The translations under genes and the position numbers were made by a program. A DNA stretch of 64,000 nt from the NCBI GenBank assembly GCA_018350325.1, contig JAEVLN010000011.1, positions 1,050,449-1,114,448 on the forward strand, written 5' to 3'. The first letter of the stretch is position 1. Each line of letters starts with the position of its first letter. Source of the stretch: Globodera rostochiensis (Eukaryota > Nematoda > Chromadorea > Rhabditida > Heteroderidae). Positions 10,266-21,414 of the stretch are shown here, piece after piece. The notes under the pieces are model-generated. The model saw only the letters and a program-made list of their open reading frames with translations, searched no databases and was not told the origin of the DNA.

Positions 10266-11259
10266 TTAGCTTTTATTTCTTAAGACAAAGAGATGAATCA
10301 AGACGCCTCGCCGGTCCGGTGCCAAAGGTTCAGCCGTTAAAAATTTGAAAATTTTACGTACAAACTGTGAAGAACCAATATTATTTTGATCACTAAATTG
10401 AGCTTTCCATCTAATTAAGCTGCTTCTTGAGATTTTCAACAAATCAGCAATGTCACAATCACTCATTTTTGGATTTTTTTCCTTTAATTTCCGCATATTT
10501 CTTTATAATTTCAATTTTTGTTGCATCAGAAATTTTGTTGCTGTTAGAAAGTCCATATTTTTGCTTCCATTCACAAATTGTTCTCGCACAAACGCCCAAT
10601 TTTTTTGCAATTTTCTTATCGAGTTCATTCATTGAAATGTTTTTGAGTTTTGCCTTTTTACATTTGTTTTTTATTTCATCAAATTGTTTCAAAATTTGAC
10701 GCTTTTCTAACTCTGAAAACTTTGACTTTGTTTCTTTTCTTAGACCCAACTTTTTAATCCATTTATAAATTGTTGTGCGACTAACGCCTAAACCATTTGA
10801 TATTTTTTTCTCAATTTGAATATGTTCATTTCTGGAATATTTTCTCTTTTTTGTATAATCTTCTTTCATTTCACGGAATTTTTGAATAATTTCACGTTTT
10901 TGCTGATCAGACTCAATTTTTTCATATTCATTGGACTCATTTTGCTGTTCATCGACACTCTCATCTTGATCTGGCGCAGAATTGTTTTCGTCTTCCGACC
11001 AATTTTCATCATAAATTTCATCAAATTTCTTTTTCAATAATTCATCAATATTTTTCTGATCAGAAGTGTTTGGAGCTTGTACGTCTTGAACTTCTTCTTT
11101 AACATGACGACAGTTACTTTCATCGTCCCATCCTTTTCCAAATATTTCATCAAATGATTTGTAAAGTTTTGGCTCTTGTCCGTGTTCACCCACAGAATTA
11201 GCATTTTTGATTAAATTCGTTGCAGAAAATAAGGAAATAAAGAAACGCCAAAAGTGCAT
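10266..11259 (-). pseudogene. HTH-family member broken by a frameshift (copy 4)
   Basis: From the ATG at 11259 the frame encodes a signal peptide (MHFWRFFISLF), both FDEI acidic motifs and modules 1 and 2. It then runs out of frame in a poly-A tract near 10485 inside the last module. The last module continues in another frame (PKMSDCDIADLLKIS) but then departs from the family after WKAQF, where the normal stop has been replaced by about 40 codons of unrelated sequence. About seven residues around NDSKDL are also missing from the N-terminal motif. Confidence 0.8.
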
Positions 11260-11453
11260 TGCAATTCCATAATAATTAAAAATATTAATATTTAGACTAA
11301 TTTTAGTCAATAGAGTCAATGTTTATTAATTCCTTTATATTGTTGTTTCCTGAAAAGATCAAATCGTTCAAAACCAAATTTTTAATTAAAATATTAATTA
11401 TTACATGCAATATTTTTTATGTAGAACAATAATTCATGGTTTTCATTATGGAG

Positions 11454-12239
11454 CAGGGATGTGCTCTGGTCGACTTTTTAAAAACCAGAAACCAGAAATC
11501 AGAATTCTGGTTGCATAAAAAAAAATCAGAAAACAGAATTCTGGTCCCCCTTTTAAAAATCAGAAATCAGAAAACAGAATTCTGGTGCCCAAAACGACCA
11601 GAAATTCTGGTAAATCAGAAAACCAGAACAGAAATTTTTAAAAAATTTTTTTAACGAATGCAATTTTTCCAAAAAAAGTTCAATTTTAGTCAATTTTTTA
11701 GATTTTTTAACATTTTGGTAGAATTTCTAAAAATTTTCTCGATTTTTAAATTTTTCAAAAATGTAAATTTTTTGCGAATTCGGCTTCTTTTGGGGGCGCG
11801 GGCGGGTCGGTGGTGCCGATAGGCGCCGCCGAGAAAATTTTGAATTTTTGACTTTATTTGTTAACAAATTTTCAACAAAAATTTAAAAAAATCGACACTT
11901 TTTTTAATATTTTTTAGAAATAGGAGGGGGTCGGCGGTGCCGATAGGCGCCGCCGGGAAAATTTTTTTGATTTTTGATGACAATTTGTTAAGAAAATTGG
12001 CCCAAGAATGAATAATTTTGAAAAAATGGCTATTTGTAAATGGTGTTGTATATAAAAATTTTAACTTGTGAATTTCTGGTTTTTTTTTCTGGTTTTTTCT
12101 CTAAAAAACCAGAAACCAGAAATCAGAATTCTGGTTGCAAAAAAAAAAAACCAGAAACCAGAAATCAGAATTCTGGTGCCCAAAATCACCAGAAATTCTG
12201 ATAAATCAGAAAATCAGAACAGAACAGAGCACATCCCTG
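11454..12239. mobile_element. hAT-like MITE with CCAGAA-rich arms and perfect TSD (element I)
   Basis: The termini CAGGGATGTGCTCTG are inverted at both ends, flanked by the 8-bp duplication TTATGGAG at 11446-11453 and 12240-12247. The arms consist of repeated CCAGAAATCAGAATTCTGG-type units. The middle holds two copies of the GC-rich GATA-loop hairpin (11809-11830 and 11933-11954). The right end plus the target duplication is itself tandemly repeated once at 12248-12272, probably by slippage. There is no coding capacity. Confidence 0.88.
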
Positions 12240-12269
12240 TTATGGAGTGCAGAGCACATCCCTGTTATG

Positions 12270-13215
12270 GAGTGCTAGCTATCAGCTGGCCATTTGGTCC
12301 CACAAATATTAGGGGGGTTCTCGCGCACCTCCCATGCTTATTAAGGGTTCTCGCACACATGCCATGTCTATTGAGGGGTCGTCGCGCCCCTGCTACGCTT
12401 TTGGTCCCTTGCGCGACTTCGGGATTTGAACTTTCGCACATCGGTCGTCGAACCCATCACACAACCACTTGGCCATAGCAACATTGAGGAAAAGGGTATA
12501 TAATTAGGCTATAAGCCAAAAATTTACCCAAAAATGGCTTTAATGCATTTTTTTCATTTATTTCTTTCCATTAAATGTTATAAAAACAATTTCAAAATAT
12601 TAAAGTGGCGTAGATTTAAATAATTAAAAGTAAAAACATAAGCACAAAAACTAAAATTAAAAATTTTAATATTTAAAAAAAAGAAAATTTGATAAAAGAG
12701 AAAAGAATATAAGGGCCTAATAAATATTAAACTTGGCCGTCCAAAACGCTGCAGAATCTTTTTCAAAGGAGAGAATTTAATACACCCAAGGCAATCGCCA
12801 AAGAAAGGTTGGCGCCCTTAGCAAAGCATAATTATATAAAAATTCAAATTCTTTCAATATCAGAGCAACAAAGCGGCTATTGGTTGGCCATTAATTTGGC
12901 CGTAGAGTAGAACAAAACAAGGGAAAGTTATTGAAAAATTAAACTAAAGCACAAAGGGTTGCAAACAAACGGGAATTGAGCTGGCATCAATTCGGCCGTA
13001 AAGCAGCTCGGCTAATATCCCAAATTAGGCTGGCCCAAGGCTAGCTGTTCCCAAATCTAGCTGCAGATCAATATAGCTTAAGGGTTCCCTAAGTTGCCAA
13101 TCATTGGGCGAAGGCCCAAATTCAGTAGCAATCAAAACTCTCAATAAGCATGACATGTGTGCAAGAACCCCTCAATGGGCATGGGAGGTGCGCGAGAACC
13201 CGCCTAATAGGTTTT
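12270..13215. repeat. Foldback repeat with tRNA-like core
   Basis: GTTCTCGCGCACCTCCCATG near 12317 is repeated inverted near 13180, bounding a region of about 0.9 kb. Inside, on the minus strand, 12415-12480 carries an A-box-like TGGCCAAGTGGTTG and a B-box-like AGTTCAAATCC. The remainder is AT-rich, with short Gly/Ala-coding-like GC patches but no reliable frame. Confidence 0.5.
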
Positions 13216-13414
13216 GGTTTGGGGCTCAAATAGTCAGCACTCACTTGGCTGGCGGGCGCTTAATTGGCAGCCACTACGGGGGGAATAAATGCGTGGAAAA
13301 TATCAATCAATATAATTTGCATTTTCAATAATATAATCTACGCATTAAATATTTCTTATTAATATTTTATTTAAATAAATTTTAGTAATAAATAATATTT
13401 TATATTTTCTAAAA

Positions 13415-13573
13415 TATGGAAGCGCAAATTAGGCCTTTCTGTCAGCAACAAAAAGTTTTCTGATGCAACAAAATTGTGGAGAAATATGCGAAAATAAAAG
13501 GGAAAAATCCTAAAATGACAGATGCCATTATTGCTGAAATGTTAAAGATTTCAACCGGAAGCCCAAGAACCTA
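13415..13573 (+). pseudogene. C-terminal fragment of HTH-family gene
   Basis: The fragment begins inside a module (WKRKLGLSVSNKKFSDATK) and covers the last module to a stop. A one-base loss after the ATK codons disrupts the frame. The upstream 130 bp resemble the conserved family 5' flank, so everything between the promoter region and the third module has been deleted. Confidence 0.7.
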
Positions 13574-14074
13574 AAAACAAACATTAAAACCTAAAAATAG
13601 GCATTAAAAATCTAGAAATAGGCATTAGAAATTTTTAAAAAATTTTGCATTATTTTGATAACAGATTTAATGGTTGTTATTAATTTAAATATATTTTATT
13701 TATAAGTTTAACCAAGTTTATATGAGACCTCAGCGTGCTATGCTTAAATTCTGCCAATTCTTGTGCAAATTCCTGGATTATTTCCTGCTTTTTTTCTAAA
13801 AAGTCCGGAATCCAGTTATATCTAGACACTAAACCATGCTTACCTAGTTTGAATAATTGGTCATTTTTAGGATTATTGAAACTAGGGTTGGACCCACCCC
13901 GACCGGGGATCGCCGGTATCCCCGGTTTGCTCATCCCCGAAAAAACGATTTATAAAAACATTTTTACCAGAATTTGTTGCCAATCAATTATTGATTTGCC
14001 ACATTTTCAATAAAATTCTACGCCAAAAATATTTCATATTAATATTTTATTAAATAAAATTTTAGTAATAAAAA

Positions 14075-14918
14075 ATGAAATGTGGCTTATTAATTCTTAT
14101 TTTATTCTTTGCAACAAATTTGATCCAAAATGCTAATTCTCTGGGCGAACGCGGACAAGAGCCAAAACTTTACAAATCATTTGATGAAATATTTGGAAAA
14201 GGCTGGGACGATGAAAGTAATGATTCAAAAGAGTTTAACTGTCGTAATGTTAAAGAAGAAGATCAAGACGTACAAGCTTCAAACACTTCTGATCAGAAAA
14301 ATATTGATGAAATATTAAAAAAGAAATTTGATGAAATTTATGCTGAAAATTGGTCGGAAGACGAAAACAATTCAGCGCCAGATCAAGATGAGAGTGATGA
14401 ACAACAAAATGAGTCAAATAAAAGTGAAAAAATTGAGTCTGATCAGCAAAAATGGGAAATTATTCAAAAATTCAGAGAGATTAAAAATGATTTTCGGAAA
14501 AAAAACAAACGCACGCTCTCAGCCAAAGAATGGGCTCAAATTGAGGCAAAAATATTAAATGGCTTGGGTGTTGGTCGCACAAAATTGTACAAATGGAAGA
14601 AAGAATTGGGTTTAAGTCGAGAAACAAAGCTTAAATCAAAGTTTTCTGAGTTAGAAAAAAATGAAATTTTGAAACAATTTGATGAAATAAAAAGCAAATG
14701 TCAGAAGGCAAAATTCAAAAGCGGTTCAAAACATGAACTTGATAATAAAATTGCAAAAAAAATGGGCGTTTGTTTCAGCACAATTTGTGAATGGAAGCAA
14801 AAATTTGGACTTTCTAACAGCAACAAAATTTCTGATGCAACAAAAATTGAAATTATAAAGAAATATGCGGAAATAAAAGGAAAAAATCCAAAAATGAGTG
14901 ATTGTGACATTGCTGCTC
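14075..14918 (+). pseudogene. HTH-family member split by the Polinton, 5' part (copy 5)
   Basis: The leader, both FDEI motifs and two modules are intact. The third module is cut in the middle of the DIA residues by the mobile element that starts at 14919. The last six bases before the element (14913-14918) are the target duplication. Without the element and one copy of the duplication, the frame continues directly into 27766-27842 with no further damage, which shows the gene was intact when it was hit. The leader and 5' flank are nearly identical to the inverted copy at 6527. Confidence 0.92.
14913..14918. other. Target site duplication, left copy
   Basis: CTGCTC directly precedes the first AG of the Polinton and is repeated exactly after its last CT. 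Confidence 0.95.
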
Positions 14919-15379
14919 AGCAGCATAAGGCGTCAAAACCGCCCGGGTATAGCCCGGGTCAAAACCGCCCGGGTATAGCCCGGGTCAAAACCGCCCGGGT
15001 ATAGCCCGGGTCAAAACCGCCCGTGTCGATTCTTTGAACTCGCCGTCACTAAGCCCATACCTATTGGAGGGGTCAGATCCTTTGATCTTGCCGCCCTAAG
15101 CCAAAACCTATTGGAGGGGTCGGGGTCTTTGATCATGCCGCCCAAGCCAAAACCCATTGGAGTCCTTTGATCATGCCGCCCCAAAGAAAAGTTTTGAAAA
15201 AGGCGCGGCTGGATTTCTGATCAAACACTCAAACCCCATTGGGCCCATTGCCAAATCCAAAATTCAATTTTCCCTCCCCCGCTCTCAAGGTCATTAGGGC
15301 ACCTGTCAATCAAACTTTCGCCGCGCACCAAAAATTTTTCCTCTCACCTGTCAATCAAACTTCCGCCGCTGAAATTTGC
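14919..15379. repeat. Polinton left terminal inverted repeat
   Basis: From outside inward it holds: the terminus AGCAGCATAAGGCG; about three copies of a 26-bp unit containing the palindrome-like CCCGGGTATAGCCCGGG; three to four copies of a unit of about 45 bp with TTTGATCATGCCGCC; and a stretch with two CACCTGTCAATCAAA motifs. The same blocks occur inverted at the right end. Confidence 0.9.
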
Positions 15380-15397
15380 AACATGGAAAATCGATTT

Positions 15398-15937
15398 TCA
15401 CTTTTGTGACCTTTTTAAATGGGGAATAATGTGATAGTACATTTCGTTAATTTCTTCAATATTTTTTCCACCTGTTATTACCACTTTGCCTGTCCAAAAA
15501 ATTAAGGCAGTCAATCTTTTTCCTCTTTTGTAGTTTAGACCACAAAAAATTTCAGGCTCATAAAAACTATTTTTGGGACGAATTTTTCGGAATTCATTTA
15601 GATCAACTTCCCGCCCAAAATTAAAAGAAGTAACAACATTTTCAATTAAATGTCCTGTGTAAAAAACACTGGGACATCCCGAGAATTTAATAATTTCAAC
15701 AAATTTTCTTATCGCTTTTTCGCAATCTTCCAAATTTTTGGTGCCCAAACAAATTATTTTTCCAGACTCCCATAATAAAGCAGTGGATTTTATAGGATTT
15801 TCACATTTCAAAATTGCAGCTTTAAATTTTCGTGGGTTATACTTAAATTTGCAATCATTAATCGATAATGAAGAGAAATCAATCTTAACCCCCAAATTGG
15901 CGACAGCAACGATATTGACAATGATAGGTTTTTGCAT
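15398..15937 (-). CDS. TATA-binding-protein homologue carried by the Polinton
   Basis: A 179-residue protein, almost exactly the length of a TBP core. Both direct repeats are visible. Repeat 1: IVNIVAVANLGVKIDF, YNPRKFKAAI, ALLWESGKIICLGTKN. Repeat 2: LIENVVTSFNFG, FYEPEIFCGLNYK, ALIFWTGKVVITGGKN. In TBP, two pairs of phenylalanines kink the TATA box. Here the repeat-2 pair is kept (EIF and ALIF), while the repeat-1 pair is changed to Trp (ALLW) and Cys (SGCPS). The start at 15937 is the first ATG; a frame extension to 15955 would begin at TTG. A TATA box lies 31 bp upstream. Proposed role: transcription of element genes. It could instead be a captured TLF-like host gene. Confidence 0.93.
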   Translation of the reverse strand: MQKPIIVNIVAVANLGVKIDFSSLSINDCKFKYNPRKFKAAILKCENPIKSTALLWESGKIICLGTKNLEDCEKAIRKFVEIIKFSGCPSVFYTGHLIENVVTSFNFGREVDLNEFRKIRPKNSFYEPEIFCGLNYKRGKRLTALIFWTGKVVITGGKNIEEINEMYYHIIPHLKRSQK

Positions 15938-15967
15938 TTTGAACCAAGTAATCAATCGATTTTAGTC

Positions 15968-15976
15968 CTTTATATA
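15968..15976 (-). promoter_or_regulatory. TATA box of the TBP-like gene
   Basis: TATATAAAG on the minus strand, 31 bp upstream of the ATG at 15937. This implies a very short leader. Confidence 0.55.
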
Positions 15977-16079
15977 GGCAAATATTTCAAGGACGCATTA
16001 TGATTTGCAAGGTCGCTTGTTGGCATTTCACATGACAGACTGATGACTCACAAATTATTTTGAAATCAGCATTGATTGA

Positions 16080-16520
16080 TGACCTTGAATATTTTGAAAT
16101 CTTTAAGATTGATGACTCACAAATTATTTCGCAATCACCTGTCAATCAAAATAATTGATGACTCACAAATTATTTCGCAATTCACCGGGCAATCAAAATA
16201 ATTGATGACTTGCAAAGGATTATTTCAAAATCGATCACACGACTCGCAAAATTATTTTAAAATCTGTCACCTGTCAATCAAAAACGATTGATGACCTTCG
16301 ATATATGACGAAATCTTTAAGATTGATGACTCACAAATTATTTCGCAATCACCTGTCAATCAAAAATGATTGATGACTCACAAATTATTTTAAAATCTGT
16401 CACCTGTCAATCAAAATGATTGATGACTTGCAAAGAATTTTTCAAAATCGTCACATGACTCACAAATTATTTTGAAATCTATCACCTGTCAATCAAAAAT
16501 GATTGATAACCTTCAATATA
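16080..16520. repeat. Irregular repeat array between the divergent TBP-like and PolB genes
   Basis: Five to seven units of about 50-80 bp contain CACCTGTCAATCAAA followed by ATGATTGATGACTC and CAAATTATTT. The core CACCTGTCAATCAAA is also present twice in each terminal inverted repeat. The placement between divergent promoters suggests a regulatory or replication region; this is inference. Confidence 0.75.
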
Positions 16521-16610
16521 TTGCAATTTGCAGACAATATTTCGTAATCTGAGCCAGACAAATTGGTCACGTGACAGGTATTTCGCAATGTTTACGCTCC
16601 ATTTTCCCCC

Positions 16611-16619
16611 TATATAAGG
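16611..16619 (+). promoter_or_regulatory. TATA box of the PolB gene
   Basis: TATATAAGG, about 95 bp before the ATG at 16713. It is preceded by a pyrimidine run and followed 30 bp later by an initiator-like TTCACTC. Confidence 0.6.
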
Positions 16620-16712
16620 CACGGATCTTGCCTCCGTATTCACTCTTAACTGAGCAAAATTTTTAAAATTGTCCGCTGCGCATTTTTATTAAAAACTTTT
16701 TAATTTATTAAA

Positions 16713-19700
16713 ATGACTTCAAAACGTGTGAACCAATCCGGCGGACCGGCGGCTAAAAAGTGGGACTTCCGAACAATTGGGTAAGAATTTAAAATAAAAA
16801 TTCTATAAATAAGACAATTTATTTAGAAACAATTTCTCGGAAGAAATGTACAAGTTAAACGATCATCGCACGGAGATTTGCAAGAAATTTGGGTTTATGA
16901 AGAACATTACCGAATTTACCATCAACCCTGATACGCCGCACCCGGATAAACGAATGAGAGATGCAATTGATGAAATGATAAACAAGGCCTTCAACCGGAC
17001 TGAAGAAACAATGGGGCGAAAGGTGAAAATGTTTGGAGTATCATTGACGGGGACGGGACTGGGATACCCTGTATATTTGCCGTATCGCCCATACCCACAA
17101 AACAACGCGGACGTCGTCATGGAGGAAACCAACAAGTTGGGGCAAAGCGGAGGAGAAAGCGGAGACGACATGAGGACGGTTTTACTTTCTCGTCCGATGC
17201 AAATGAATGTTACGTGTGTCGCGCTGCCAGCTGGAGAGGGCCCAAGAAATGTTCACAAATTCGACTATGGATTTAAGGAACATCAACGGATAAAGTGAGT
17301 TTAATTAAAAAAAAAAAAAAAAAATTTTGGTTCTAGAACCCAAAAGTGGGTTCTAGAACCACTTAGGGAATAATTGAACAAATATTATTTTAGGGTCAAC
17401 AACAACGACAAATTTTGTTTATTTTATGCATTGGCGGCGTCGAAGAGTTACCTGGAATTACATCGCAATAGTTTTCAACGATTTATGGACAACAATACTC
17501 GTCAACGAGAGGCAGCATTTGAACTTTTGCACGAATCGGGAGTCAACGATATGGAAAATGGCTATGGAGTTGAGCATTTATCGGCAGTTCAGAAATATTT
17601 GGTAATAATAATAAATAATTTTCAGGAATATAAAAAATTTTTTCAGGACCAAACTTTTCCGGGAAAATACCGAATTGCGGCTTTTGAAAAATGTGTGGAC
17701 CCGAGGAAATCAATTCGCGTGCTTTGGAAGGGGCCGATGGGGCGTGAAGCTGTTGTGCCTATATTTTTGGAGAACAATCATTGGGATGGACTGAAGAATT
17801 TCGTGTGCTTTTTCAACAAAGGGAAGAAGTTCTGCATTGACTGTGAATGTTTTTACGACCAAGACGTCAAACATACTTATGAGTGCAAGGCCAGATGTTA
17901 TTATTGCAACCGAGTCGGAGGAATGCCATGTACCAAGGAAAGAGGAGTGAAAATTGAATGCCCTAAATGTCGCCGATTCTTTTACAACAAGCAATGCTAC
18001 AATTACCACCAAGGACATCAAACTTGCAACATATGGAAGCGGTGTGTGGAGTGCAACAAGAGCTATCAATTTAATCCGAAGAGTAAACACGAATGTGGGG
18101 AGACTTTCTGCCGATCATGTACAATTTGCCATGACCCGAAGAGAGGCTGTTACATCAAACCGATCTTGGTCAAAGAGGAAAAGGATATCTACAGGATCGT
18201 GGTTTGGGTAAGTCAATATTAAGCCCGGTGGCAGGAAAAAATTTATATTTTAGGATTCGGAGACGTCACAGGACAAGACTTATAAGGGAGAGCAAAAGGA
18301 GCATGTGATAAATTACATCTCGGCGAGAGTGACGTGCACCGAATGTTGTGACGACGGAAGCAGGAAGGACTGTCGGATTTGTGGAATTGAGCGAGAAAAA
18401 GACTGGAGTGAAGCGGAGGGGCATGAGCCGACCAAGGAATTTTTGGAGTGGATCTTGACGGCATTTGATAAGAAGTACAAGACCTACTTATTCGCACATA
18501 ACGCCGGGAGATTTGATGGACATTTCGTGTTTAATTACCTTTGTCGAGCCGGGAAGAGCCCTATGCCGCTGATTAATGGGCTGAAGATTTACGAATTTAC
18601 GGTGCAAAACTCGAAGAAACACTCGATGCTGATATGGAGGGACTCATGTTTGCTGATGCCGGTGAAACTTGAAGCGATGAAGGCGACATTTAATTTGGAT
18701 TGTGAGGAAAAACCGTTCTTCCCGTATTATTACAACAAGAAGGAGAATTACAACACACATCTGCCCCACCTACCGCCCATGGAAGACTATTCGCCAGGAT
18801 CAATGAAGAAGGAAAAGTTCGACAAATTTGAGAAGTGGTACAACGAGAATAAGGAGACGCCGTTTTATTTGCCCGAGGAGCTGAAGAATTATTGCCGAAA
18901 CGATACGGAGATTTTGCTGAAGTCGATAGTTGAGTTCCGGAGGATCTTGGTCAAGGACATTACGGGAGGATTTGACCCGCTGCCTAGGAGTTGCACGAAT
19001 GCGGGAGTTGCAATGAGTATTTTCAAGGCCCTGTTTTTACAAGAGGAAGAGTTATCGATTGTGCCGGAGCGGGGATATGAACGCCTTGACAGAGCCAGCG
19101 TTATCGCCATCAAATATTTGGAGTGGAGGAGCAAAAGAGACAATGTGGACATTAAGCATGCGGGCAATGGGCGAGAGGAGCAAGTCGGGAAATATAAATT
19201 GGATGGATATATTGAGAATGTGAGCGGCAGAGGCAAATGTATTGAAGTTATGGGCTGTTTCATCCACGGGTGTTTGAAATGTTATGACCCGACGGCGCAA
19301 TTGATTGGAGGACGAGCAGCGCAAGATTTGTATGATGAGACACAGGAACGGCTGGCTGAGCTAAGAGAAACGCTGGATGTTGATGAAGTCTGGACTTGTG
19401 AAATTGAGCAAGAGTTGAAAAAGGACGCCGAGATGAAAGAATTTTTCGAGGACAGAGGGAACGAGAAGGAGCCAATTGATCCGAGGTTGGCATATGCGGG
19501 AGGGAGGACGGGACCGATGAAGTTATTTGCAAAGGCCGATGAGAAGAAGAAGATTTCAGTTTACGATATTGTGAGCTTGTACCCGGCAGTGAATTACGAA
19601 ACAGCATACCCGACACGACTGCCCGACATTATTATACCGAAGCGAGATGAGATTAATGTGAGCTGGACAAAGCCGGAGGATTTGAAGTACAAGGGGCTGT

Positions 19701-20968
19701 ACAAAGTGAGAGTCAACCCGCCGAAGGGGCTTAGAATACCGGTGCTGCAGTTGAAGTGTGATGAGAGATTATTGTTTCCGCTGTGTTGGAGGTGCGCATC
19801 AAGCTTTAGGAAGGAGAATACGAGATGTGAATACAAGTGCCCCCATGATGAATCTCAGAGGAGATATGTTGCCACGTATACAAGTGTTGAATTGGTAAGA
19901 AAAATTTATAAAATAATTTGGTTAATAAAAATGTTTATAGGCAAAGGCGTTGGAATGCGGATACACAGTGGACCGATTTTATAGGGCGTGGCACTATGGG
20001 GATGATAACGACGATTTGTTCAAGGGCTATGTCAGATTATTTTTAAAATTGAAAGAGGAGGCAAGCGGTTTTCCGAAAGGAGTTGAGACAGTGGAGCAGA
20101 AGAAGAAGTGGGCAGAAGAATATAAGGAAAAATATGGTATTGAGATTGTTTTGGAGAGAGTGAAAAAGAATGCGGGCCTGCGGTACATCAGTAAGCTGAT
20201 GCTGAATAGTTTATGGGGAAAATTTTCAATGAGGAATTCGTTGTGCAAGAATAAGGTTATTGATCAGGCGTCAGAGTTTTATGGATTGGTGTGCGACCAC
20301 AAGATTGAGATTCACGACATTGTTGAGTATTCGGATGGGGCAATTCGCGTTGTTTACAAGGACAAGGAGGATTTCGTAACGGAACATAGTTCGAGCAACA
20401 TCATCTTAAGTTTGTGGACGACGAGTATGGCGCGGCTGAAATTGTTGGACTATATGCAGGAGGCAGAACGGAATGGAGGAGAAATATTGTACACGGATAC
20501 TGACAGTATATTTGTTATGCACGACAGGGATGTGGAGCCGATTACGACGGGGAAGTATCTTGGGCAGATGAGCGAGGAATATGGCGGCTATGAAATTGAA
20601 GAATTTTGTTGTGGTGGGGCGAAGCAGTATGGTCTGAAGATGAGAAGCAAAAAGACGGGGGATGTGGACTACGTTATGAAAATTCGAGGGATAACATTTG
20701 ATGTGGATAATCACAAGACACTGCATTATGAGGCGTTCAAGAAGATGGTGCTGAGCTACGGAGAGGAGATGGACCCGGCCTTCTTTGTATACAAGAACGA
20801 TTTTGGGTAAGTTTTTTTGAATTTTTAAATATTTGTTTAAAAAAATTTTTTAGACCAACTCGTGAGTCAAAGGTCGTCACGAGGGAGAAGCACAAGATGT
20901 ACATGCCGATCTGTCAGAAGGGGATCATCGATGAGGATTTTAATGTTTTGCCATTTGGATTTGATTGA
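16713..20968 (+). CDS. Polinton protein-primed-type DNA polymerase B, with introns
   Basis: Joined exons 16713-16780, 16827-17294, 17394-17601, 17647-18207, 18254-19894, 19941-20806 and 20854-20968 give about 1308 residues. Introns are 45-47 bp except one of 99 bp; the one at 17602-17646 is 45 bp and in frame, so it could be retained. The N-terminal part has an OTU-like FCLFYALAAS and HWDGL pair, then dense Cys/His pairs (about 17832-18155). The exonuclease motifs are DSE at 18254 (formed across the splice junction), HNAGRFDGHF near 18497 and YCRNDTE near 18889. The polymerase motifs are DIVSLYP near 19565, LMLNSLWGKF near 20197 and YTDTDS near 20490. All catalytic residues are present. AATAAA follows the stop at about 20981. 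Confidence 0.95.
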
Positions 20969-21060
20969 TTTTTTTTTGTTAAATAAAGTTGAATATAAAA
21001 AAATTAAATGATATTGGGACTAGCAGGGGTGGAACGGCCTAAAGTGAAAGCCCGCACCTG

Positions 21061-21414
21061 TTAGCCGCAATATTTTTGTAAAAGTTCCAGGGGAAAATAA
21101 TTTCGATGACCACTATTTTGGTACATCACTATGCAAGGCAATTGCGGGTAGTCTAATTTGACTCGATGTTTGGAGTACAAATGCTGCTCAACTGTTACGC
21201 CAAGAAATCCCCGGTATGCAAATAACCTATTTGCACCAATAAAAGTGATGTTGTCCGGTGAAATAAATTGGTTATGCCTCAGATGTATGGTGACCAACGG
21301 GTTATTTCTCAGAAAATTGAGGTTTTCAACTCTTCTTCTCTTTAAAATTTGTGCGAGCTCATGGGGCTCGCACTTATTAAATTCGCATAAAATTTCAATG
21401 AGACTGGTGCACAT
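21061..21414 (-). CDS. Stand-alone PAZ-domain protein (Argonaute type)
   Basis: From the ATG at 21414 the product is 117 residues. The open frame extends to 21441, but only with a TTG after a stop. Almost the whole protein is one PAZ domain. IEILCEF matches the first helix and NNPLVTIHL the strand of the OB-like fold. GVTVEQHLYSKHRVKLDYPQ followed by LPCI is the characteristic VxQYF..KLxYPxLPC segment, and NYFPLELLQKY is the closing YLPLE helix. No MID or PIWI domain follows. The 5' end overlaps the preceding gene by 20 bp in another frame, and a TATA box lies 34 bp upstream. PAZ domains bind small-RNA 3' ends. A role as decoy or suppressor of host silencing is inference. Confidence 0.88.
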   Translation of the reverse strand: MCTSLIEILCEFNKCEPHELAQILKRRRVENLNFLRNNPLVTIHLRHNQFISPDNITFIGANRLFAYRGFLGVTVEQHLYSKHRVKLDYPQLPCIVMYQNSGHRNYFPLELLQKYCG

